A stretch of DNA of 64,000 bases from CAWFPR01 sp963817635 (GTDB taxonomy: Bacteria; Acidobacteriota; Vicinamibacteria; Vicinamibacterales; 2-12-FULL-66-21). Every line of letters begins with the position of its first letter. Position 1 is the first letter of the stretch. The stretch lies in NCBI GenBank assembly GCA_963817635.1, contig CAWFPR010000007.1:49051-113050 (forward strand). Reading direction: 5' to 3'. The position numbers were made by a program, and so were the translations under genes. Under the pieces are notes generated by a model, which was not told the DNA's origin, ran no database searches, and saw only the letters and a list, made by a program, of their open reading frames with translations. Positions 1-8,169 of the stretch are shown here, piece by piece.

Positions 1-77
1 TGCGGTTGTTCGCGGCCGGCTGCGCGTTCGCGGCCGGCTTCGCGCCACCTGAAAGAGCATTCCAGGACGAGGCTTTC

Positions 78-1133
78 ATGACCAGACGCTCGCTCACCGC
101 AGCAGTTTTCCTCTCGGCCGCCAGCCTTGTCGCGTCCGCGGCGCTGGCGCAGACCTTCAAGGTCCAGAAGTACGACATCAAAGGCGACGGGGGTACGGAC
201 TACGTCAACGTCGAAGCGGCGACGGGGCGCGTGTTCGTGTCGCGTTCCACGCACATGATGGTGATCGAGGGTGCCACGGGCAAGGTGCTCGCCGACATTC
301 CGGACACGCCCGGAGTTCACGGCGTGGGCCTGGCCACGAAGGCGGGCCACGGGTTCACGACCAACAGCGGCGATCAGACCGTGACGATGTTCGACCTGAA
401 GACGTTCGCGGTCATCAAGCAGATCAAGGTCGGCCCGGGCCTCGACGGCGTCATGTACGACGAGCCGGACGACAAGATCATCCTGACCAATCACAGCCGC
501 CCGATCGGCACGCTGACGGCCATCGACCCTCACACGGGCGATATCGTCGCGACCGTCGAACTCGAGGACACGGCGCCCGAGGGCGCGGCGGCCGACGGCA
601 AGGGACACATCTTCGTCAACAACGAGGGCACGAACACCATCCAGGTGATCGACGTGAAGACGTGGAAGGCCACCGCCTCCTGGCCGCTCGCCCCGTGTGA
701 GGGCCCCACCGGTATCGCGTACGACAAGGCAACCAACCGCATCTTCTCGGGATGCAGCAACACGTCGGTCGTCGTCGACGCGGCCACCGGGAAGGTCGTG
801 ACGCCCATCACGAACGGCACGCGGGTGGACGCGCTGGGGTGGGATCCGGCGAAGAAGCTGATCTACATTCCCAACGGCGGAGAGGGGACCGTCACCGTCG
901 TCCATCAGGACTCGGCCGACAAGTACACCGTGGTCGCGACCGTTCCGACGGTCCGTGGAGCCAAAACGATCACCGTGGATCCGACGACCCACAACGCCTA
1001 CCTGTTCCAGCCCGAGCGCGGTCCGGCGCCGGCGCCGCCAGCCGACGCGCCTCCTCCGCCCGCCGGTCGCGGCCGCGGCCGCGGCCCGCAGGGGCCGATC
1101 ATCGCGGCGTGGTTCGTCGTCATCACGCAGTAG
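78..1133 (+). CDS. Secreted YncE-like beta-propeller protein
   Basis: A 351-residue exported protein. The ATG at 78 is preferred over the upstream in-frame ATG because AGGACGAGG lies just upstream and it is followed directly by a signal peptide (positively charged MTRR, hydrophobic core, cleavage after ALA near residue 24). The mature part repeats a short unit of 'G-x-V-V/I-D-x-x-T-G-K/D' beta-strands (VIEGATGKVLADI, AIDPHTGDIVATV, VVDAATGKVVTPI), as in YVTN/YncE seven-bladed propellers. Substrate and partner are unknown. From about residue 315 there is a Pro/Ala then Gly/Arg-rich loop (RGPAPAPPA ... GRGRGRGPQGP) before a last beta-strand, and a very similar segment occurs in the M28 peptidase at 63.5 kb. 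It may be co-transcribed with the two-component genes that follow 93 bp downstream. Confidence 0.85.
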   Translation: MTRRSLTAAVFLSAASLVASAALAQTFKVQKYDIKGDGGTDYVNVEAATGRVFVSRSTHMMVIEGATGKVLADIPDTPGVHGVGLATKAGHGFTTNSGDQTVTMFDLKTFAVIKQIKVGPGLDGVMYDEPDDKIILTNHSRPIGTLTAIDPHTGDIVATVELEDTAPEGAAADGKGHIFVNNEGTNTIQVIDVKTWKATASWPLAPCEGPTGIAYDKATNRIFSGCSNTSVVVDAATGKVVTPITNGTRVDALGWDPAKKLIYIPNGGEGTVTVVHQDSADKYTVVATVPTVRGAKTITVDPTTHNAYLFQPERGPAPAPPADAPPPPAGRGRGRGPQGPIIAAWFVVITQ

Positions 1134-1209
1134 CGCGCGACAGACTCACAGACACGAAAGCAAGACGGTCGCGCTCGAGCTGGATGCGGCCGGCAGGCCG
1201 ATCAAGCGG

Positions 1210-1215
1210 TAATAT
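1210..1215 (+). promoter_or_regulatory. Candidate -10 element (TAATAT), start-proximal
   Basis: TAATAT lies 11 bases before the ATG of the response regulator at 1227, and no Shine-Dalgarno sequence is visible between them. If used, the transcript would have a leader of only a few bases. No good -35 hexamer is visible. This is a sequence-pattern call only. Confidence 0.3.
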
Positions 1216-1226
1216 CGTGTCCGCGC

Positions 1227-1895
1227 ATGCGGATCCTCCTGGTCGAAGATGAGCCGAGCGCGGCCCGCTTCATTGCGAAGGGGCTGCGCGAAGCCAGGCA
1301 CGCAGTGGACGTGGCGGTCAACGGGACGACGGCCCTGAGTCAGTGTCACGAGAACGACTACGACGCGGTCATCCTCGACGTCATGCTCCCCGGAAAAGAC
1401 GGCCTCACGGTGTGCCGCGAGTTGCGCGCCGGCGGCTCGGACGTGCCCGTCCTGATGCTCACCGCGCGTGACGCCGTCGAAGCGCGGGTCGAGGGCCTCG
1501 ATGCCGGCGCCGACGACTACCTGACCAAGCCGTTCGACTTTCGTGAGCTGCTCGCGCGGGTCCGGGCGCTGACCCGTCGCGATCGGCATCCGCTTGCGCC
1601 CGACCGGATCGAGATCCGTCATCTCGCCATCGACATCCCGGCGCAGCGCGTCTGGTCGCACGGCAGGGAAGTCGCGCTCACGAGCCGCGAGTATGCGCTG
1701 CTCGAGTATCTGGCCCGGCGCGCGGGCGAGGTGCTCGGCCGCGCCGAGATTGCCGAGCACGTCTGGGACGAGCACTACGACGCGTTCTCGAACGTCGTCG
1801 ACGTCTACGTGCAACGGCTGCGGCGGAAGCTCGATGACCGCGACGGTCCGTCCCTCATCCGCACGCGCCGCGGCCAGGGCTACCAGATTCTGTGA
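1227..1895 (+). CDS. OmpR/PhoB-family response regulator
   Basis: A 222-residue cytoplasmic transcription factor of intact, typical length. The receiver domain (1-115) shows the acidic pocket (VEDEP), phospho-acceptor Asp51 in ILDVMLPGKDG, the conserved Thr (LMLTARD) and Lys101 (LTKPFD). The C-terminal winged helix (about 125-222) has the usual LTSREYALLEYLARR start and ends in RTRRGQGYQI. It is followed 14 bases later by the start of a histidine kinase, so the two form a standard two-component pair. The signal is unknown. The presumed start lacks a Shine-Dalgarno site but has a -10-like hexamer immediately upstream. Confidence 0.95.
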   Translation: MRILLVEDEPSAARFIAKGLREARHAVDVAVNGTTALSQCHENDYDAVILDVMLPGKDGLTVCRELRAGGSDVPVLMLTARDAVEARVEGLDAGADDYLTKPFDFRELLARVRALTRRDRHPLAPDRIEIRHLAIDIPAQRVWSHGREVALTSREYALLEYLARRAGEVLGRAEIAEHVWDEHYDAFSNVVDVYVQRLRRKLDDRDGPSLIRTRRGQGYQIL

Positions 1896-1908
1896 AGGGT
1901 GACGTGCA

Positions 1909-3279
1909 GTGCAGCTCTCTCTCCGCGCGCGCCTGACGGCATGGTATTCGGTGCTGCTGGTGCTCACCGTCGTGGTGTTCAGCGCCGCGGTGCTGTGGCT
2001 GCACTGGCGTCTGCTGCTCGAGCAGTTCGACGAGGGCCTCGAGTCGATCAGTGCGACGGCGAGCCGCGTCGTCGAGGCGGAGCTCGCCGAGGAGGACAGT
2101 CTGGCGCTCGCCGCCGCCGAGATGGTGTCGGTCGTGCGCCCGCGCGAGAAAGTGGTGCAGGTCCTCGACGCGTCGGGATCGCCCGTCGCGCCCGCGGTCG
2201 CATGCGCTGCCGCTGGCGTCGGAGCTGCCGCCTACCGGGTTCAGGCGCATCACGCGCACGATTGCGGCGGCTGACGGCCGGCCCTGGCGCGTGACGATCA
2301 CGAGCGGCGCCGCGAGCGATCCGCGGTACTTCGTGGCGGTTGGCGCGCCGCTCGACGAGGTGGTCACCGAATGGCGGACGCTCCTGAAGGCCTGCCTGGT
2401 CGGCATTCCGCTCGCGCTGGTGTTGGCGATCGCGGGGGGCTGGTGGCTCGGGCGGCATGGTCTCCAGCCGTTGTCGTCCATGGCTGCAGAAGCGCGCGGC
2501 ATCACGGCGACGACACTCGAGAGCCGGCTGACGGTGCCGTCGGGCACGCTCGAACTCGAGCAGCTCGCCGACTCGTTCAACCGCGTGCTCGACCGTCTCG
2601 GAAGCGCCCTGTCGACGCAGCGTCGATTCATGGCGGACGCCTCGCACGAGCTGCGGACACCGGTGTCGATCATGCGGACGGCGGCCGACGTGACGCTCAG
2701 CGCCCAGGCGCGCGAGGAGGATGAGTACCCGTGACGCGCTCTCGGTGATTGCACAGCAGGCGTCACGCCTGACACGGCTGGTCGACGACATGCTCGTGCT
2801 GGCCCGCGCCGATGGCGGTGGCTACCCGGTCGTCATGACGAAGCTCGATGCGGCCGCGCTCGTCGGCGAGTGCGTCCACGAACTCGCGTCGCGTGCCGCC
2901 GAGAAAGGCATCACGGTGCGTTGCAGCCTGGATCCGATCACGGTCACCGGCGACGACGCACTGCTGCGGCGCCTGTGCTCGAACCTGCTCGCGAACGCGC
3001 TGGCGTACACGACGCGCGGCGGTACCGTGGACGTGACGCTTCGGCGTGCCGAAGGGATCGTGGAGCTGCGGGTGGGCGATACCGGGCCGGGGATCCCGGC
3101 CGAGGAGCACGAACGCGTCTTCGAGCGGTTCGTACCGACTGGATCCTGCTCGCGGCTCCGGCGGCGCGGGACTTGGCCTCGCGATCGCCCGATGGGTCTC
3201 GGGTGTCCACGGCGGCAGCGTGCGGATCGTGTCGAGCAGTCCGGCGGGCACCGTCTTCGCCGCGAGGCTGCCCGCCTGA
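1909..3279 (+). CDS. Two-component sensor histidine kinase (three frameshifts)
   Basis: About 455 residues once three apparent one-base insertions are removed (near 2195, 2729 and 3130). The GTG at 1909 has AAGGGTGA upstream, and GTG 1904 is an alternative. Order: TM1 (about residues 10-32), a periplasmic sensor of about 120 residues, TM2 (VGIPLALVLAIAGGWWL), HAMP, the HisKA box ADASHELRTPVS with the phospho-acceptor His, N box (SNLLANALAYT), G1 (GDTGPGIP) and G2 (GGAGLGLAI). All kinase motifs survive across the frame changes, which argues for indel errors rather than a dead gene. It is the partner of the response regulator directly upstream, and the C-terminus FAARLPA is typical of the family. 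Confidence 0.85.
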
Positions 3280-3421
3280 ACGGCTTTTGAGCGTCGGACC
3301 GCCCGGAAAAGCGGTACAATACAGCAGGTCCGGGTTCGGGCCGTCAACTCGATGTCGTTGCCCGTCAGGGGCGAGCCGCTTCACCTGGTTGAGCGTTCAC
3401 GACGCCACACGAGGTGCAGCG

Positions 3422-3626
3422 ATGCTGACAGTCCCGCAGTCCACTCCCGACAGAACCGCGCCGCCGTCCCGGTGTCCAGTCTGCCGCTCGCAGTCCGTGT
3501 TGACAGCCAGCAAGGTCGTCACGATCGATTCTGTACTGGCGATGCTGCGCTTGCGGGGAAGTCTGGAATGTCGAACGCAACCGCACCGGATCGCGGTACG
3601 CGAATAGCGCGCCGTATCGGCGGTAG
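3422..3626 (+). CDS. Small zinc-ribbon protein (one frameshift)
   Basis: Reading from ATG 3422 gives MLTVPQSTPDR then CPVCRSQSVLTASKVVTID. Removing one T near 3531 restores S-YWRCCACGEVWNVERN and a stop at 3624-3626, about 67 residues in all. The CPxC ... CxxC arrangement with YWRC and GEVWN matches a small family of stand-alone zinc ribbons whose function I do not know. Without the correction the frame loses the second metal knuckle. The shared pattern is strong enough to call a gene, although it is short. Just upstream (3313-3327) is GGTACAATACAGCAG, nearly identical to the sequence in front of purA. Confidence 0.55.
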
Positions 3627-3705
3627 GGACTTCCGCCTGAAGGCGGGAGCATTCGGACAGGGCGGGGGAAATCGAGAGAGCGGGTTTCAGGCGATGGCGC
3701 CGTAG

Positions 3706-3855
3706 CTACTCCAGCGAGGCGGGCTGCGAGGCGTTGTACGCAATGACCCAATGATGACTGACCGATCCCATGTCGGCGGCATGGCGTCCTGCCACCGCCC
3801 ACACTTTCGCGATCAGCCCCGTCGTCAGTACCAGTCCCAGCGTCAGAGTGAGCAC
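3706..3855 (-). CDS. Small putative membrane protein
   Basis: A possible 49-residue product from GTG 3855, preceded by GGAAGG at about nine bases. Its N-terminal half (LTLTLGLVLTTGLIAKVWAV) would form one membrane helix and the C-terminal half is polar. It sits 17 bases after the stop of another small membrane protein on the same strand, so the two may be co-transcribed. I recognise no family, and a chance open frame cannot be excluded at this length and GC content. Confidence 0.3.
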   Translation of the reverse strand: MLTLTLGLVLTTGLIAKVWAVAGRHAADMGSVSHHWVIAYNASQPASLE

Positions 3856-3872
3856 CGTCTTCGTCCTTCCAG

Positions 3873-4070
3873 CTAGAAGGCGCCGCGCGCCATTCGGATG
3901 ACCTCGAGCACCGCCGTAATCGCGAGCGCGATGGGCGTCCCCACCACCAGCACCGCGACCGGCAGACCCCACGCGAGCGCGAGGGCGTAGCGGGCGTCGG
4001 AAAACGCCTCTCGAGCGCCCCACCGCGCAGAAGGGCGGATGACCTTCTTCACGTCGAACTTCGCGGTCAT
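3873..4070 (-). CDS. Small putative membrane protein
   Basis: A 65-residue open frame starting MTAKFDVKKVIRPSARWG. The N-terminal third is basic and amphipathic; the rest contains two adjacent hydrophobic stretches (YALALAWGLPVAVLVVG and PIALAITAVLEVIRM), suggesting a helical hairpin in the inner membrane. An in-frame ATG eight codons upstream (4094) is possible. It follows the response-regulator gene of the TonB/YfiR/kinase cluster on the same strand after about 130 bases. No family recognised. Confidence 0.45.
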   Translation of the reverse strand: MTAKFDVKKVIRPSARWGAREAFSDARYALALAWGLPVAVLVVGTPIALAITAVLEVIRMARGAF

Positions 4071-4199
4071 GTCTGCATCTTTCGGAAACCGCACTGGCGG
4101 CGACGCGGGCCGGAGGAATCACGTCCACCGGCCACTTTGATGAGGTTGGCGGCTGGTGTCGGCCGGGAACTCCAGGAAAGGATCTCCATGATATCACGT

Positions 4200-4748
4200 T
4201 CAGGCCTCTTCCACGGCCTTCGAGTAGCACTCGGGACAGATGCCATGGGAAAAGCGCACCTCGCTGTGCTGACTGATGTAGCTTTCGACCTGCTGCCAGT
4301 AGTCCTGGTCCGATCGGATCCGCTTGCAGTAGCTGCAGATGGGCAACAGCCCGGACAGGCGCATTGATGTTCGCGATGAGTGCGAGGGTGCGCTGGCCCA
4401 CGTGAATGCGCGCCAGCAGCTCGTCGGGATCGAACGGTTTCGTCATGTAGTCGTCAGCGCCAGCGTCGAGCCCCTCGATGAGGTCTCTCCGGCTGGAACG
4501 CGACGTCAGGAGGATCAGATAAATCGGGTGTCGCGCCCGGAGCCGCGGACCCGCCGGCAGATTTCCAGGCCGTCCAGGCCAGGCATCATCCCGTCGATGA
4601 TCGCGAGCGACGGCGGCGCGTCGCCGGACAGCGCCTCCCAGGCGGCCGTGCCGTCGTGCACCACGCTCGACGTCGAAGTTCCGCCCGGCGAGCGCGCGCA
4701 CGAGCATCATCGTCGACATGAGTCGTCACCGGCAATCAGGATTCGCAT
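4200..4748 (-). CDS. Response regulator with C-terminal Cys-rich (CxxC) module (frameshifted)
   Basis: The frame starts at ATG 4748 (MRILIAGDDS) and continues through several one-base shifts. Receiver landmarks are visible: phospho-acceptor Asp in AIIDGMMPGLDG, LILLTSRSS, and Lys in DDYMTKPFDPDEL. After the receiver the protein does not carry a DNA-binding domain. It ends with a compact module containing PICSYCKRIR, DYWQQVESYI, and HGICPECYSKAVEEA before TGA at 4200-4202. This CxxC ... CPxC tail is known at the end of various signalling proteins and is presumably metal binding. It lies directly downstream of the hybrid kinase and is the likely terminal acceptor of its HPt phosphate. The output is unknown. 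Confidence 0.75.
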
Positions 4749-4804
4749 CCGAACGCCTCCAGTTCCGACTCGGCCGTGCGGCTCCGCAGCAGGTCCAGCA
4801 GGTT

Positions 4805-7601
4805 TCAGGCTTCCATGGACAGTTGCCGAAACGCCGCTTCGGCTGCCTCCATGTGCGATTCAGCCGCGACCCGTTCGAGCACCCGCGCCGCCTCGAACAA
4901 CCCGATCGCCGACAGGTTCGCGGCGCGCCTTTGAGCGCGTGCGCCGCCAACCGCAGGGCCTCGGCGTCGCGGCGCGACACGGCGTCGCTGATTGCGGCGA
5001 GGCGGAGCGGGCAGTCCTCGAGGAAGACCGCGATCACATCCGCCATCAGGCCGCGTGTCGCCAATACGCGCGTGAGCAGCGCCTCCTCGTCGAACGTCGG
5101 CGTGAGGACGTGGGCGAGGACCGCCGCGGGAGCGGCGCCGGTCTCCGCCCGTGCCTCGACGACGGCGAACAGGAGCTCGGGCTCGATCGGCTTCGACAGG
5201 TAGCCGTCCATGCCGGCCTGCGAGACAGCGCTCCCGGTCGCCGGTCATCGCGTGCGCGGTCATGGCACGATGCGGACGTGCGGTCCCCGACGCGCGCCTC
5301 GCGCGGCGCGGATTGCGCCGTGGCGTCGAAGCCCGCTCATCACGGGCATCTGCAAGTCCATGAGGACGACGTCGAACGCTGCCGTCTCGAGCGAGCGACG
5401 AGCGCTTCGCCGCCGTCCCGTGCGACCGTCGACGTGGTGGCCGCGGCGAATCAGCAGGCCCGCGGCAACGCGCTGGTTCACGACATTGTCTTCGACGAGC
5501 AGCACGCGCACGCTCGGCGCCCCGACGGGCTTCGCCAACGCTGTGTCGCGGCGCCTCGCCGTCACCGCCGGCGGCGCGGCGATCGGAGCGGTCCCTCGCG
5601 TGCAGGACGCGCTCGATGGCGGCGAGCAGGTCGGCCGACGTAGATCGGCTTGGTCAGGCACGTCGCGATGCCGAGCGTCGCGCAGCGCGACGCCTCGGGG
5701 AATTCCCCCGACGAGGTCAGCATCATGATCGGCGCGCCGGCGAGCGCCGGCTGGCACGCGATGGCGTTCCGCGACAGCGAACCCGTCCATCTCGGGCATG
5801 CTGCGCATCGAGCAGGACGAGCTCGAACGGTGTTCCGGCCCGCGCCGCGGCCTGCAGCGCGCTCCAGCGCCGCGTGCGCCGCCGTCGGCGACGCGTCGGC
5901 GTCATCCCCCAGCCGGATCACCTGATCGTGCAGGATCCGCCGGTTCACGTCGTTGTCGTCGACGATGAGCACACGGACGCGCAGCTGGGCGTGGCGCGAG
6001 CGCCGGCGCCTCGGGCGCGTCCGCGATGTCGAGCGCGACGGTGAAGTGGAACGTGCTGCCCGGCGCCGGGCTCGCTCTCGACCCAGATGCGTCCGCCCAT
6101 CGAGCCGCACGAGCGTAGCGGAGATGGCCAGCCCGAGCCCGGTCCCGCCGAAGCGCCGGGTCGTCGATCCGTCGGCCTGCCGGAAGGCTTCGAAGATCGC
6201 GTGCGTGCTTGTCCGCGGGAATGCCGACGCCGGTGTCGCTGACGCTGAAGTGCAGGCGCGTGCACCCCTCGGCGCGCGCGTCCTCGCGGACCGCGACGAT
6301 CACGTGGCCCTGCTCGGTGAACTTGATGGCGTTGCCGACGAGGTTCGACGAGCACCTGGCTGGAGCCGCGTCGGATCGCCGACGACGCCGTCCGGCACCG
6401 GCGGGATCGATGTCGCAGATCAGCTCGAGGCCCTGCTGGTTCGCGCTGAGGGCCAGCGGCTGTGAGCGCCTCGGCGAGCAGTCGTCGCGCACCGAGAATG
6501 GGACGGCTTCGAGCTCGAGCTTGCGCGACTCGATCTTGGAGAAGTCCAGGATGTCGTTGAGGATCGGCGAGCAGCGCCGTCGGCCGACGTCCGGACCGTC
6601 ATGAGGCCGTCGCGCTGTTCGGGGGTCAGGTCGGCTGTCGAGCGCGAGGTCGGTCATGCCGATGACGCCGTTCATCGGGGTGCGGATTTCGTGGCTCATG
6701 TTGGCGAGGAACTCGCTCTTGGCGCGGTTGGCCTCCATGGCGCGGTCACGGGCGCGCGACGAGTTCCTGGTTGGCCTGCGCGCAGCTCCGACGGTCCGTG
6801 CCGTGACACGATCTCGCTCGAGCTCCTCGTGCTGCTGAACCGCAGCTGCTGGTCGCGCCGCTGGATCTCGGAGAGCATCTCGTTGAACTGGATCGACCAG
6901 CTCGCCGATCTCGTCGGCATCGCCCGCGGTCGCGCGCACGTCGTACCGGCGGCTGTCCTGACGAGCCGTGTGCCACGTCAATGAGGCGTGCGATGGGCGT
7001 GTAGATCAGCCGCGCGGCGCCATCCGCGCGAGGCCGAAGCGCGATCCAGAAGAGGCCGAACAGCGTGGACGGCGAAGATCGATCGGCGAAGCGTCCGAGC
7101 CGCGTCCAGGAGTTCGCTCGTGTCGGACTCGAGGACGATGGTTCCGATGAGTGTCGCCCGTCGAGGAAGAATCGGTCGTGCGACGTGCAGGCGCCCGCCG
7201 GCGAAACGCGGCCTCGGATGTCAGGCTCGCCGGCCGTATCGGCTGCCGGAGCCGGCGCTGTCGCCGCTGCGCGGCTGTAGGACGCGAGCGTGCTTGCCAT
7301 CGAGCGTGAAGAGCCGGGCCTGCGTGATGTGGGGGTTGATGCTGACGTTGACCGGAGCGTGTGCTGGGCGGCCAAGGCGTCCGCGAAGGTGAGCGCCGCG
7401 GTGCTGTTGGTGCCGACGATGTCGGCGAGCATGGTGACGTCGCGCACCAGCCGCGACCGCGAGTTGAGGTTGTCGTAGATCGCGAAGACGGAGCAGGCCA
7501 CGATCAGGGTCACTGGTGCTGGTGCCGAGCACGATCGTCGTGAGCTTATCGCGCGACGGATTGGCCGTCGGAACCAGCGCTTCGAGACTACTGCTCATCA
7601 T
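4805..7601 (-). CDS. CHASE8 hybrid histidine kinase with two receivers and HPt (many frameshifts)
   Basis: A membrane phosphorelay kinase of roughly 930 residues, broken by about a dozen one-base shifts. Read from ATG 7601 (MMSSSLEALVPTANPS): TM1, a CHASE8-like periplasmic sensor (LADIVGTNSTAALTFADALA, about 7370-7430), TM2 and HAMP (about 6870-7050), a coiled linker (NEMLSEIQRRDQQL), HisKA (SEFLANMSHEIRTPMNG, about 6650-6720), HATPase (LVGNAIKFTE, SDTGVGIP, about 6080-6450), receiver 1 (VLIVDDNDVNRR), receiver 2 (VLLVEDNVVNQR with Asp in VVLMDLQMPVMSG) and an HPt domain (LAAHALKGA, about 4805-5140). The start overlaps the stop of the YfiR-like gene. The TGA at 4805 is followed in the same frame by further plausible sequence to 4736 that overlaps the regulator's start, so the true end may be there. 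Confidence 0.8.
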
Positions 7602-8168
7602 CGTCCCTGACCAGCCTTCGCGAGACTGAGCAGCCGCGAGCTGAGGCGCAGATGACGACCGCTGCGGCGGTGTTCACGTTGATGGCGAAGCGCATGTGGC
7701 CGTCATCGAGGAAGAGGCCGATGATGCCGCCCGTTTCGCGCGAACCGGGCACGGCTGCTCACGGTCAGCGTCGGCGTGCCCGATCAGCCGGTCGGTGATC
7801 TGTCGCGCACTCAGACGGGCGTGAGCCCGGCGAGGTAGAGGAGATTGCACGCCGGGAGACGCTGCTGGTTCGACCCGCGACGACGATCGACCTCGTGACC
7901 GGCGACACTGCGCTGCCTCACGGTGCTCTCGAGGGCCGACGGCGAGATCGTCGTCGCCGAGGATGCACATCGTGAAAGGGCCCTCGCGCAGGGACTCGGG
8001 CGGCCACTCGGCGAAGCGCGCGAAGTTGTAGATGAAGGCGGCCTTGAGCGCCGCCTGGGTCACGGCGACCTGTGCGCGACTCGCGATCGGCAGGGCGAGC
8101 ATGGACAGAACCGTGATGGCCGGATCGACAGGGTGCGACGATGGCATGGGCCAGGGCGAACTCGTCAC
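7588..8168 (-). CDS. YfiR-family periplasmic protein (frameshifted)
   Basis: A secreted protein of about 190 residues. Conserved YfiR (DUF4154) features are AALKAAFIYNFARFAEWP, MCILGDDDLA, a Cys-containing ACNLLYLAG strand and, in another frame, GGIIGLFLDDGHMRFAIN near the C-terminus; three or more one-base shifts separate them. GTG 8168 lies one base from the TonB-receptor stop; ATG 8147 is an alternative, followed by a hydrophobic stretch that may act as signal peptide. In the YfiBNR system YfiR is a periplasmic repressor that acts on the CHASE8 domain of the cyclase YfiN. Here the neighbour is a CHASE8 histidine kinase whose ATG overlaps this stop codon (TAG at 7588-7590), so it probably controls that kinase. 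Confidence 0.78.
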
Positions 8169-8169
8169 G

